DNA of 64,000 nt, taken from contig OY728163.1 of the NCBI GenBank assembly GCA_963277665.1, forward strand, positions 1,903,282,644 to 1,903,346,643, read 5' to 3'. The position numbers were made by a program, and so were the translations under genes. Below, in pieces: positions 36,423 to 49,500 of the stretch. Numbering within the stretch: position 1 is the first letter of the stretch; every line of letters starts with the position of its first letter. Source of the stretch: Viscum album (taxonomy: Eukaryota; Streptophyta; Magnoliopsida; Santalales; Viscaceae). A model generated the notes under the pieces. It was not told the DNA's origin. It did no database searches and was given only the letters and a program-made list of their open reading frames with translations.

Positions 36423-37060
36423 CTTTCAATCCATCTTTTTGTAATATTATATATATTCCTTGGTAAAGGATGAATTGTAAGAACAAATCTAAATTGACTA
36501 TAAAAGAACAATGTTTTCTTCCATTAAGAAGAATAAATTATTTTCTATCACCCATGTAGTATAAATATGATCTTAAACCATGTGTAAATTATTCAGATAT
36601 TAAACTATACAGTGACAGGTCATTGATTGTACTTATTAATGATGCATTCAGTGTAAAATTATTTTTTGAAATTTTATCATATATAGTTAAACCATCACAC
36701 CATAATAAAATTAACTCATCAATAAGTAGATTCAAATAATCATTGATATTTATCTTTGTATGTCCTAAAATTTATAATGTAAATAGATATTTGATTCTTT
36801 CATCAACATAAAATGAGGTAAGTTATATAGAGTTATGAAAAAACTAACAAGAATATTTACTATCCTTAGCGCTAAATGGAAAAAATCCATTAGTAGAAAT
36901 TCCTAACAAAACATTATACGGTTCTAGAGAAAAAGATATAACCACCTGATCAAAGTGTTTCCTTGAATCTCTATTATAAGGATGATTTATGTTTATACTT
37001 AAAGAATATTATATATATGACATGTCATGAATTTAGTTATTTTTTCACGCATAAATAGAA
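36423..37060 (-). pseudogene. CACTA transposase TNP2, core domain part
   Basis: Minus-strand frames give SRKHFDQVVISFSLEPYNV, then LLGISTNGFFPF near 36885, matching the TNP2 signature EAWKHFDxxxPxFAxEPRNVRLGLxTDGFxPF. Next come NLLIDELILLWCDGLTIYD near 36700 and NASLISTINDLSLYSLISE near 36635, matching IxPLIDELxxLWxxGVxTYD and MRAALxWTINDFPAYxxLSGWSTxG. Several stops and shifts are present. TNP2 cuts and pastes CACTA elements by binding their ends in the nucleus. The block ends exactly at the solo LTR insertion point. Confidence 0.88.
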
Positions 37061-37140
37061 ACTGTGATTTTGGTGTAATTATAAATTAACACAATTTATT
37101 AAGAAGAAATAATATGGACTTTATGTATTGTTCCTCTATG

Positions 37141-40100
37141 TACCTTGATTTTCATCATGTTGTAAAATTAACTAATTACTTATATTCACCATAATATAAG
37201 ATGAAATTATTTCAACATGAATGGATCTCATGATAACTATGACCTAAATAATAAAAAAACATCATGATTTCTTAGATATAATCTAGTATTGTATTTCCTT
37301 TTGTAAACACATATTTTACCAAGGAAAATACATATATAATAAAACTATTTATCATTAAAAAAATTGATTTAATAGCCATCAATTTTGTAATAGCTTCTAA
37401 TTCTCTATTCATATATCTGAGATATATTGCCTTAGTAAATTTCAAAAAATAATAAAATTGAGATATTTTAAATTTAATATTTGAATTATCAGTTAGTTAT
37501 TTTTCTCGAAAATATTTCTTAACAACCCCATATAATAAAATTTGAAAATTTTATGGATCTAAAACCTTGAATTTTTTTTCTTTTGAATTATATACATCAT
37601 GTTGATACAAAAAATATATAGTGATTATGAAAACCAAAACACAATAGATGAACACCAATATTATCAAGTGTTTCAAATCTCTAAATATCTCATTTTTACA
37701 TGAATATTTAATTATCACTTCAATTTTTCTTTAATTTTAGGATGCAAATGATTTTAATGTTTTGAAATGTTTAATATAGATATGATTTTTTCTAAAACCA
37801 AATGGATTTCAATAATGATTTTTCGAATCATGATCTTGTAATAAAATTTTTTGTCCATTTCATAGGTCTTTTTTTTCTAAAAACTTAACAATCAATATTT
37901 TAATATATAAAAGTTTATTTTATCATATATTAAATTAATTTTTAAAAAATATTTTTGTAGTTTCTTTTCACTAAATGAACATATAATTTTTCTAACATTT
38001 AATTAATTTTAGAAAATATTTATTAATTTATCAGAATGATTAAATTATAATTTAACTAATTTATTATATTTTAAAATAGTTATTTATTTGTTGTAACATA
38101 TTATTAGTTTTTATCTCATTTTATTATAATTTTTCTTACATTTGTTTGAATAGATAATCAATTTTTTAATATATTTTTATATATCGTTTTTTATTAGTTT
38201 TAAATTATTTATTATAAATTCAAACTTATTTTATAAAATACTAATTATTAAATAGTTTTAGATTTACTTTATTATATTATAATATTTTATTTCTTTTATT
38301 TCAAAAAATATAAATTTTTTATTAGTGTTAAAATTATTAATTTCTTAGTTTATAATATTTTATAATTTTTTTATCTAATTATTTTTCACTAATTTTATTA
38401 TTATTTTTGTTTATTAAATTTTTTTAATAGCTAATTAGTTATTATAATATGTTATTAATCTCTATATTTGAATAAATTAAAATAATATTAGATTTAAAAA
38501 TGATTTACTAAAATTTAATTTGTTTATAATTATTTAATATAAAATTAAAAATATTTTATAAAATAGTATTACATAATTAGTTTTTGGAATATTTTTTTAG
38601 TTTTTAATATTATGTTTATAAATGGGTGTCACATAAGAAGTATTCAGTTAGTGGATCTAAGTGATTGGTGTGTTTGTTCTTATCCTCTAACCTTTCTCCC
38701 ACACATTTATGTTCAAAGGAGGAGTTCCCTATCACGACACATCATAGAAAGAATGACATAGTGAATTGATTGGGTGCGGTAGCATCTATGACTTGTAAAA
38801 AAGTTCCTTATCTCTTACAGGGTTCTGAGTCATGAGACTGGTATCCGAGCATGATGTAGGCTCCTCATGTGGGGCTTTTAGGTCATCTTGTTTAGGGGCC
38901 TATGGGGAATCATTTAGCTAGGCCTCTAAGAAATGAGCCTTTGGGCCAAAATTAAAAATGCATTTCAAATCCAAAAGGCCTTTGGTCTATTGAAAATTTA
39001 ATATAAAAAATTATTGGGTGCTTCTCATTCCTTATGGGGATATATGAGGCTTAACTCAAAGTGGTCTCTAGATAATATTTAATTTAATAGAGATAAAGAG
39101 AGTGTATTAAATGTTTTTATGAGAAAATAATGTGTGAAATGTTTTACGCAGATTCGTTTTATAACCATTTTTATAAACTATTTGTAGTGGAATATTTTTT
39201 TTCACAAATATTTTGTATTAAATTTTATAAATATTATCACAATTATTTACAATACAAAATTATGATGGGTATGGTTTATTGTGATGCGTAGATACAATAA
39301 ATAGTTCTTTAATCGTAAATATATCTTCCATATTTATGGTTATCATTAATGAAATAAATGTTGTTATATATAGTTTAAATATCTTTAGGGTAAATTGGGA
39401 TTGAATATGTCCTTCAAAAATACAGTCCTCAAAAATTTTTATATCTAATTAAAAATTAATTGAAACAGATATGATTTTTTCTATCATAATTTGTATCTTT
39501 TTTCTACGGTATTGTAAAATTCCATCCCAAATACTTTTTTCACCAACCAATTTGTGGTGGCATGAATTTCCTTGAAAACTATTTGCAAAATAATATATAT
39601 ATATTATAAATATTTTACACTATTATATATTTTCTTAATAAAAAATATTATTTTTTAAAATAAGTGTTGAAAAAATGATGAAGGAATTTCGTTCTATCAG
39701 AAAATCCCAAAAAGTTTATAGTTAGAATATTTTATATTCCTTTGATTTTTTAGCATAATCATTTTCAAAAAAATATCTAGTGAGAGGATTCCCATGAATT
39801 GTTATGGTATATTCATATGAGGTGAGAATAATCAATAAATATTTTTTAGGATTCAAAACACATTCTTCATCACTACCATAGTTATAAATCATAAAATTAT
39901 TTGTCAAATATTATAGAGTTCAAGGAATAAATAAAAAAATAGTTACTCAAATTATGAGATCTCTCAAAAATTCATGGATGATAATATGAATCTAAAAATA
40001 TATATAATGAATAATTTTATGGCTTTATATGTATTAAATAAAAACAATGAACTTATGTTTACAAAATTTAATGAATTTTTAAAGAAATTATTATATTTCA

Positions 40101-43100
40101 TAATTCTTGTACAATTATTAATTATTGAACAACAATAATAATCTTTTTTAAACAATAATTATTTTATTTATAATGATGATCTTGGTTTGAATTCTTCACG
40201 TACTAAAGTTAATTGTGTAAAATTCATTATATCTAAAAATTTATAATACTATTATAGACTCTGCTAAAATAAAAGCCACTTTTTGGGATGATATCAATTC
40301 AATTACAAGATATAATATTATTAATCCATTACGATAAAAATATAAAATTTTAATTTTCAATATTGATAGTATTTGAGAAATATTTGATAAATAAAAATAT
40401 ACTTTAACCTGTTATCAAGAGAAATTATTCTCACATCATTTTTTGAGAACATAATATTTTATATTCCCAAAAACTCAGATATAAAAAATTCATTGTTGAC
40501 TTCAGTGAGTGAAATAATTTTTTTTAATAAATATTCTCATTCATCCTGTGAAATGAAATAAAGTTTTTTAATCTGGAATAATGGTATCTTCTACACCAAT
40601 AACATGAATATATAATTTATTATTTTTATTCTTGTATACTAAAAACTGGAATATACATATTATAAGTTAATTAAATGAGATAATAAATAAAAATACAGTA
40701 TTTATTAAATAATTATAAAAATAGAGACAATAACTTTCATGGGAATTTATAGATTCTTATTATCCTTAATACCATCCGGTTTTATAAAAAAACTTTGATA
40801 TGTAAACAATCATTATATCATTCTAGAAACTCATTTTTTGGTCATCAATCTTTGATTTAAAACATTTAATTTTTCCGTTAATTTATTTTTGATAAGGATC
40901 AGCAAAATACTTTGATATACAACATGTAAGTGACTATCCCCCCTTCATCGTTCAAAAGTTCATGGTGGTTTTCATTACTATATATATTTCATATATGAAA
41001 CCTTTGATTATAATAATTATTTCAAACTCAAATGTATTATTTTTTATTTGATATTGAGTACAATCACATTCTCCTCTAGAAATAACATTGACTTATCAGA
41101 TTATGTTCAATGTATACTCTTAACAGGTTGAAGATGAATATTTTTTTATGTAACAATAATGGAAAATAAAATATATTTTTTTCAAAAATATCATAGAGGG
41201 AACCAAATATTATAAATTATATTGAGAAACTTAAGACATACTCACTTAGAATAATATTTTTATACCAAATATCTCATGCTTATAACATGTTCTAAAATCA
41301 ATTCCAAGACATTGATTGAAAGTAAAAAATCATGCCATAATCAGAATTTTTTTAATAATTATATATTAATTGACGGTATACAATAATAATGAAAATATAG
41401 GATAAAACAATTAATAATTCCATAAAATATAATAGATCCAATAGTAATTTTTTATCATCATCATCATCATTATTATTATGTTCTTTCCACTATGTTATTG
41501 GAGGTGTGGTTTGGGTTTATAGGGATAGCGTATCATGGGATCAAGTATTAAGTTTAATACATTTTTTTTATAGTTATGTGTATATTTAAACATCATAATT
41601 TTATATTATTTGGTATCTAGAACAAAACCACATATAAGAAAACATTATAAACATCATCTAAGATGGAAAACACCCTAACTTTCCCAACAGTCATCCTCTG
41701 AAACCACAAAGTATATTTTTTAAGTGATTTTATAGCTATATCTAAGGTTCCAAGTAAAAGGATGGTTAGGAACTCTGTATCCTTAAACAAAAAACTCAAC
41801 TACTATCATTTCCAACATAATATAATAATTATCATAGAAAACCTTATCAAAGAAAGATTCAACAACAAAAAATAGGCATTTCTTGGTCAAAATATTTTAT
41901 GGTGAACATTTTCTAATTGATGGGAGAATATTGAAGATGAATTTGGAACATCATTGACTTCACTAACCCATAATATAAAACCCCCTCTACAACTTCAAAA
42001 CTAAGATCCTTGAAAAAACCAATAAAACATATAATATTCAACAGATATTTTCCATGGGAAGTAATAAAAATGATCCAAATGTCACCATTCAAAAAAATAT
42101 AATAGAAAATTATTTCTCCAAATATATAGGGAATAAAATACCCAAAACCCCAAAAACAAAATAGAAAATCCATCTCGAAAGAAAAAAATGGAAACATAAA
42201 TCCTACGGTTGCAACAATAAAAGGGTAAAATGTTAAAATGTTATAAATAACTATGGAAAATTAACAATAAAAGAAAATCATCAACATAAAAAATCTAAAT
42301 TAATCTGGAATATTCATTACCTAACAAGCAATATGAAATAACAAAAAATCCTTACCCACCTTGATTAATATATAACCCCAACCATAATTGGAGAATGGAG
42401 TAACACTTGAAGAAAATTAAACAATGAGTTAAAAATATAATAAGAAATAATTAAAAGGTTCTTTTATTATTATGTCTGCATATATAGAGACTATACATAC
42501 ATTTCATCAACTATTTAGATTAGTCCCTATTTTTCAAGGAAGATTCAAATGATTTTAATTTTTATATAGAATATTGATTATGAAAATTAATTGTCTTAGT
42601 CAGTATATCCCCTGAGAATCACTACCCATGGGGATTGATGCATCCACAATTACATCACATCATTTTCTTTTTTATTTTTCAGAAAAATATGAAATTAATT
42701 CTTTGAACCCAATATAAAGTGAAACATTAATGAATAATATTAAAAAATTTATTAAAATCTAATAGTATTTATAAAATTAATAATAAAAATTAAAAATTAT
42801 TTAGTAAACTAAAAATTTAAAATAAAACATAAAAATTAAAATTTATACAAATAAATCATAATAATAATAAATAAAATGTAATTATTAACCCTAAATTTAA
42901 TGTTGTGTATATTCCATAGAATAATAGGAGTAAAATAATGAAATATAAAATATATATACAAGTAACACCTCAAAAAAAATTAAATTTAGATTATGTTATC
43001 CTAAGAAAGAAATTACTTAAAAATTCATACTCTAAAAATAGCATTCCACTATATTTTTACTCTAATTATTGAAATATAAATTAAAATGGTAAATTAGGAA

Positions 43101-44169
43101 AGTGGAAATATAATTTGGTTTTTGAAACACAACCATTATATATCTCATCTTGAAGTCGTGTAAAACATATATCCTTCATCACAATGATTTTTTAAAACAA
43201 AAAAATAATTTCCTTGTTTTATCGAACAATCCATATTGCAAGTAAACTATGTTGACGATAAAATAATGAACCAAACTATAATTTTTAAGGAATTAAAACT
43301 TTCTTATTATATAATTTTAAATATTTTAAAATATATACATATTCGGTCTAATCACATATAGATTTTTAATGATACAATTATCTATTATTATATTTTTAGA
43401 GAGTTTATGTTGGATTAAATTTGTTGGTAACATATGAATTTTATGATTTTTATAGATATTGTGATCCTCCATTAGTTTAAAATGAGTGTTTGAAAATGAA
43501 TTAATGGTTTACAATGTTGGGAAAGGTGGTGATGGGTGGATATTAAAAATAATGAAAAATTAAAATTTATAGCATAATGAAATTATATCTCTCCCTCTTG
43601 AGCCTGTAAAATTAATTAGATGGATATTAGAATAAAAATATATCTAAGGAATTAAATTTTGACAACAGATTTTTTTATCTTTGATACAAAAAAGAAAAAA
43701 CCATGGGACATTTTCTAGAAATAAATCCACATATAATAGATGATTTCACTATAAAGGCATCCAAAGATGAACGATTTATCCAAAACAGAACTCTCAAATT
43801 AATTAAAAACTCAAATAGACAGAGGTGGTAGAGATAATATCTAAAAAAGATTGTTATCTATGAAATAAAAAAATAATATATAAATTTTACTATATTTATC
43901 TCAATATCATTATCTAAGAAGCAGGTGATATAAAATATTCAAGATTAGAAGAAAATAAATTATTGATCAAACATATAAAAATTTGAAAAACTCCCTTAAT
44001 TTTGATAGAAAATTAAATTCACTTTTTTATAAAATGGAAGACCTTCCAAAAAGTTCCTTAGAAATTATCTCATTCCATGGATGTTTTAAAAAAACTATTA
44101 TTAATAAAATATGTAAAAGTGGAGATAGATAGAGACAATGAATTTACACAAAATTTAGTGAACCCCTTA
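37141..44169. other. Long AT-rich stretch, no gene recognised
   Basis: The part 37850-38620 is extremely AT-rich with almost no G or C. It gives way at 38625 to a GC-richer block (to about 39060) holding GGGGCTTTTAGGTCATC and TAGGCCTCTAAG words; its nature is unknown. A short (ATC)n run is at 41455-41470. The part 41600-42460 is A-rich on the plus strand with a 94-codon minus frame (41913-42197) that is Phe/Ile rich and unsupported. The TNP2 N-terminus and 5' end of the CACTA element may lie in 37141-38600, and the 3' LTR of Copia-C below 44170, but neither could be read. Confidence 0.45.
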
Positions 44170-44229
44170 AAATTTCTCACTGGACCCTATGAAGAGGTCG
44201 AAAAACAACAGTATACCCCTCCAAATAAA

Positions 44230-45760
44230 CTAAGGATTAACACAAACCTTATAAATATTTAGTATGTCTCAAATATTCCTTTTGTTAGAATATTGTTAAA
44301 CATATCAATCTCAATATCATTTGTGTGAATTTTATTAATCTCTAACATTAAATAATAAAGAAATTTTTATATATAATGATAGTCTACATTGAAATATTTT
44401 GATCTTCCATGACAATTTTGATTACTTATAAAAAATGAGCTTTGACTATAGGAAATTTAAAAATATATGTAACTATTAAAATTGAACTCAATAATAAAAT
44501 CTTCAACCACAAAATTTATATACATTCCTCTATAACTATAATAAATATATAATCAATGGTAGATAAAGCGACACTTATCTACAATATAGACATCCAAGAT
44601 ACAAAACCACCTAAAAAATAGATCAAATATCTAAAAGTTTACTTCCTTGAATCCTTCCATATATAAATCTATAAATATAAAATCATTGGTTTCCCAATTC
44701 GAAAACACAATCTCATATCAGATTTACCAAGAAAAAATTAAAAAATATATTTCAATACTCTTTAATGTTATCTAAATGGATTTGATATAAAAACTAACCA
44801 CTCCGATGGGATGAGATGTATCAGGTTCATTATTTACCATCAAAAACAACAAATAAAAAATAATAGATTAATGTGGTATGTATGGAATTTCTTTTCTAAC
44901 CTTATCATTAGAAGGTTTATGGATAGAATGGAGCTTGATATTTTACCCATGAGGAGGACTAACCACATTAGATCTATCCATAGAAATTATTGGAGGAACA
45001 TTATCATTTTATCTATCATGATATATCCATAATTTACAGTAATTTTCGACACATGATATCAACATTCCTTGAATTTGTCTCACTCACCCCAAACCTTTCA
45101 TCCCAAAATAATCACAATTCCCCTCATTAATCTATGAATTCTAAAATAATATTATAAAAAATAATAATATCAAAAAAATAAAGAAGAAATATAATAAAAT
45201 CATTATCAACAAATATCTATATAAAAACACAATGATCAGTAGAGGTATTCATGAAACTGTGGTGAAAAATGACAAACTAAAACTTATTTTATCACTATTT
45301 TAGAGATTTCTTCAAGACATATAAACTCTTATTCAACCTATAGACATAATCCTCTTTACATGTTTCAATAAAAGACTCATGTTTTTATATCTAAATATCC
45401 TCCTCTAAAGAAATATGGAAGAATGTTTTCTTACCATCCATATTTTTAATCTAAAGATCCAAAAAAGCATTCAAACCAATAATAACTTAAATGGACTACA
45501 TTTTTATAGTAGGTGAGAAAATTTCTTCAAAATAAATACCTTTTAGAGAAAACCATTAACAACTAATTTTTTTATATTATGGTACAAAACTATACTATTT
45601 AATGATTATCATATAAATTAACTAGTTTTTCAATGCTCTATTACCCTTAGGTAACTTCACTGGATTAGAATTATGGTTTCCATATCATTATTTCATCTCA
45701 TAAAGTGTTACTGCAACCCAATTTTCTTTATGGTCATTTTCCATCAACTTATATAAAGAT
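44230..45760 (-). pseudogene. Copia-C reverse transcriptase and RNase H
   Basis: Minus-strand landmarks in order: VKLPKGNRALKN near 45650, YFEEIFSPTIKM near 45530, TFFHISLEEDI near 45420, DYVYRLNKSLYVLKKSL near 45340-45300, FVDND at about 45203-45217 where YVDD is expected, KLWINHDR near 45030, VVSPPHG near 44950, EPDTSHPIGVVS near 44800, GKPMILYL near 44690, FVSWMSIL, VALSTIDYIFI near 44560, ECIxILWLKILL, HTNDIEIDMFNNILTKGIFE near 44290. This is the copia RT-RNase H order. Stops and shifts interrupt it. The VALSTTEAEYIA-like wording and the missing N-terminus do not allow a sure lineage call. Confidence 0.9.
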
Positions 45761-46149
45761 TATACTTCACCCCTTTATGTATATAGGTAACACTTATTAG
45801 ATGAATTCAAAGTAGACATGGTATTATGTTAAGATAATCCCATGAGTGGGACTAAGATTCCTTAATAACCCTAGGAACTATATTTTTAGAAACAACATAT
45901 GAATAATAAATAAAAAATACAACCTTTTTATCATGAAAAACATTATGTACATCGATATGATTATTATAATAAAAAATGTGATGTAAACATGAATATAAAT
46001 ATATATTAAGTCTAAAAACCCATTCAAAGTTATAGAAGTGTGTTTTCATCCTATATTACCATTTATAACAGTTTTATTCTCTATAAACACCACATCATGA
46101 AATTAGATAATATTTTTAAAATATAATCATAAAATAAGTACCCAAACTC

Positions 46150-46520
46150 ATCTTTTTTATATCCAATATGAATATCTCATATCTTATAACATTAATAAAG
46201 GGCATGAATCCAAAAATATACAAGTTATCATACTTAATCTTTTTTTAATACTAATAGTTATATCTCCCAGAAAAAAATATATAAAGTAATAAATTGATAA
46301 TAGATATACAAGTGAATAAATCCTCACCCAAAAATATGGTGATGGGAGAATAAAAATCATAATAAAAACTTCATTTTTATTCAATACTATCCAAAATTAA
46401 AGATTATAAAAAACAGATTAATCTCTAAGAGATTCACTTCTTTGGTAACTACCCCTTAATTGACTCTCTCAACAATTCACCATGGTTATTTCCCTAAAAT
46501 TATGACATCAGTTTAATATT
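46150..46520 (-). pseudogene. Copia-C integrase end
   Basis: NHGELLRESIKG near 46480 matches the integrase DNGGEFxSxEF motif. FWVRIYSLVYLLSIYYFIYF (46330-46270) matches FWAEAVNTAxYLINRSP, and KYDNLYIFGFMPFINV near 46220 matches SYxHLRVFGCxAYVHV. FILDIKKMSLGTYFM near 46150 follows (family SKLDxKxxxCIFLGY). The order fits the gene upstream of the RT block. Stops and a frameshift near 46235 show decay. Confidence 0.8.
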
Positions 46521-49500
46521 GATACCACTTATGAGATTAATACCAATTAATATATTCCATGATGAATAATCCTTCAATCTATCTATAAATCACAACTTTG
46601 GTTATTCATCCATTATCATACATCCCCATCAATTCGCACTTTCAAAAATAAAAAACATAAATATAGAGGAACAAGGTGTGTCTTCTTTAGATATTCATTA
46701 TGAGAAATAGGGTATAAAATTTTCAATAAACCCATAAACTCCTTTCATTAAAAGTCTAAAATTCTTAGACCTCTCCATTATTTCATTGCATTTATATTTT
46801 GTGATCTAATATTTACTTGAATGTATGAATTTATTCATTATTTCACCTTTATTCATAGTTTAAATGGGATTTTAATCATTATAAGGAATGAAAATTTGTT
46901 CTTTTTAGTCTAAAATGTCTTCCCTACCTCTTATAACTGGGTAGACCATATTGTTAGGAACTCATTAAAAGCACATTTTACTATTATATTGTGGGTATAC
47001 ACATTTATTATCCTAAATTTTAATTCCAGTTGTTCAATTTTAACACTTATGGAGACTTTTGGTAATTTATTGAATACATGGATTAATTCCTTGAAAATAT
47101 TTTCACACTACTATTTCTCACAAAAAAACTACTTTCAATTCTTCATCAATCAATGAATATAACTTATAATAAAGTAAAACAGATTTATAAATGGATTCAA
47201 CAAGGTGTGGAAGAGTCTTAAACTTCCAATAATTCTTATATAAATAATACACCATCTTGTTATCATCCTATTCTATTTTTAATTTTTAACCTATATTCCA
47301 TTGATGTAAGAAAATATAGATGTAACACATCAATAGGTATGTAATTCAAATAATCTTCAATGTCATGATATAGTTTTGTAATAGATACAATGAAACCATA
47401 CTTATATATTGAACATGAGTCATTAGATTAAAAATTATCTATATATTTATCTTGATATTTTAAACTCTAATTACCTTTATATAATAATTTATACACCATA
47501 TATTTTAAATCTTTTCATTACTTTTTTCCTATTTATTCTTCCAATTTTCCAATGTCTTGGTCAAAAACTCTGATTCTATATTAATGTGATAAAATATTAT
47601 TTCTTATCTAAATAAATTCAACTATAAATATACACATAATATAATTTCAATAAATAATCGTGGGAAGCTAAATTTTAGATCTATTCAGAGGGAAAAGTTT
47701 ATATAATACTAATTGTAAGTCCCAACAGACTATTATTTCCATAGTTGAGTGGGCAGGGGGTGGTGGTGGTGATTTTAGTGTGGTAATTTTTTCAGCAAAT
47801 TTTAAATTTTAAATTAAATTTTAACCACATTTTCCTTTGAACATCTATTTCTATTTAAGATAAATGGATATTCCTAATTAAACCTATCATGCATACCTAT
47901 ATGTAATGAATGTAAATAAGTATGTATGGAACATGTGTTTTGAAAAGGGATGTCACCTTTCAGGATTCCAAATCCAATCCTAGTGTCCTCCTGATACCTT
48001 GTTCACCAAATTTCATAGTTTTACATGATCAGTATTACACATGTGAATGTGATCAACTTATGTGAGTTCTTTATACCCTCTCTCATTAGTCATTTATAAT
48101 GGTGTACACTAGTTTTCTTCACATAACATCAAACATCTTTGAAGTAGGTCCTTAATCTATCCCAAATTTTACATCATGAAAAAATGGATTTCTATCCTCA
48201 TTCATAGAGTGTTCCAATTCCTTCATATTATCAAGATCAACACATGAAATGCAGTCTTTTTTTCCTTCACAGCTTCCTATTTCTGATTTAGTAACTACTT
48301 GCTGGATTCTCACTTCTCAAATTTTCATGGAACTCAATAGAAGTAAATATTATATATAAACACATCTCATAGTTATTGATCACTATTATTCTTCTTCATG
48401 AAACAAAAACCTGAAATAAAACATGGTGTGTAAAAAATAAAATCCTCAAGTTTTCTCTTTCTTACTGCATATAGATCCACATTAGTCTAATTATTATTCT
48501 TTCTTCTTCTTCTGAGACTTCTATAACACTAGGATTATAAAATATTGGTATGGGAATTATACTTAAACTTATTCTTCTTAAACTCTTCTTTAGAGCCCAG
48601 ATGGATTATATACTTCATAAATATTGCCTTTATTCCTCTTCCATGGGAGATCAATTCCCCTCACATCACTATTCTCAATTGTGTTGTTCACATCATAGCC
48701 TAATATATCTTATATTTTATTTTTATTTTTATTTTTCTCTCTATAATATGCAGATATATAAGTGGATTAATTTAATTTATGATTTAACTTTGAAATCCTA
48801 TAAATATAAATATTTAATGAATATTATATAAATGATAAAAAAGCTATGTACCACCTTTTTCTTCTCTCCGTGATATCGTTTTTTCAACTGTTATCTCAAG
48901 AAAAATGAAAATCCTTCATTTATTTTTCATTTTTTCTAGTTTTCTCATATGAAAAGATCATCGAAATTTTACACAATACTAATTTTTTTCATCTTCTTAA
49001 AATATGCCACTAATTATCTATAATAAATCACCATTCAAAGGTTTTATAATAATATAATGAATAAAAACTTCTGTCATGACTATTAACACATGAGTGCTTC
49101 CATCAAAACAAGTATAACCACCAATCTAGATCTATAGAAAAAACATATCATATATGATCTTATTCCTTATTATCTTATAATATGTATCAATTTTTTGTGA
49201 AATTTAATTCCTTTGATGTCTATATCTAACATCTTTATTTTTTTTATTTTTAGATTTAATTAATCTGGAGGTTCTTTTTTCATCCTTGATAAATTCATAG
49301 TCTTTGAACTCAAATCATATTTATTTTCTCAATATTTAATTAGGGATACACATATAATCATGGTTTAAAATCATAATATAATTGCATAATTATATTTCAA
49401 TTTCATTTCTTCTTCATAATATTTAATTCTATATATTCTAAATTTTCTAAAAATTCTTGACGGATGATATAATTTATTAATCCCTTATACCCTATGAAGT

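Larger units (their letters stand above)
29700..37140 (-). mobile_element. CACTA (En/Spm) DNA transposon remnant carrying TNP2
   Basis: Two collinear blocks of TNP2-type transposase on the minus strand (37060-36423 and 31821-29760) are separated by a 4.6-kb nested retrotransposon insertion. Domain order is transposase core, then the LDVMHIEKNVFDNIF motif, DUF4218-like, DUF4216-like and an acidic tail. The limits given are those of readable protein; terminal inverted repeats beginning CACTA were not found at either side, so true ends are unknown. Confidence 0.85.

Noticed and set aside
41913..42197. 94-codon Phe/Ile-rich minus frame as a membrane protein
   Set aside because: A-rich plus strand gives Phe-rich minus frames by chance; no start context or homologous motif.
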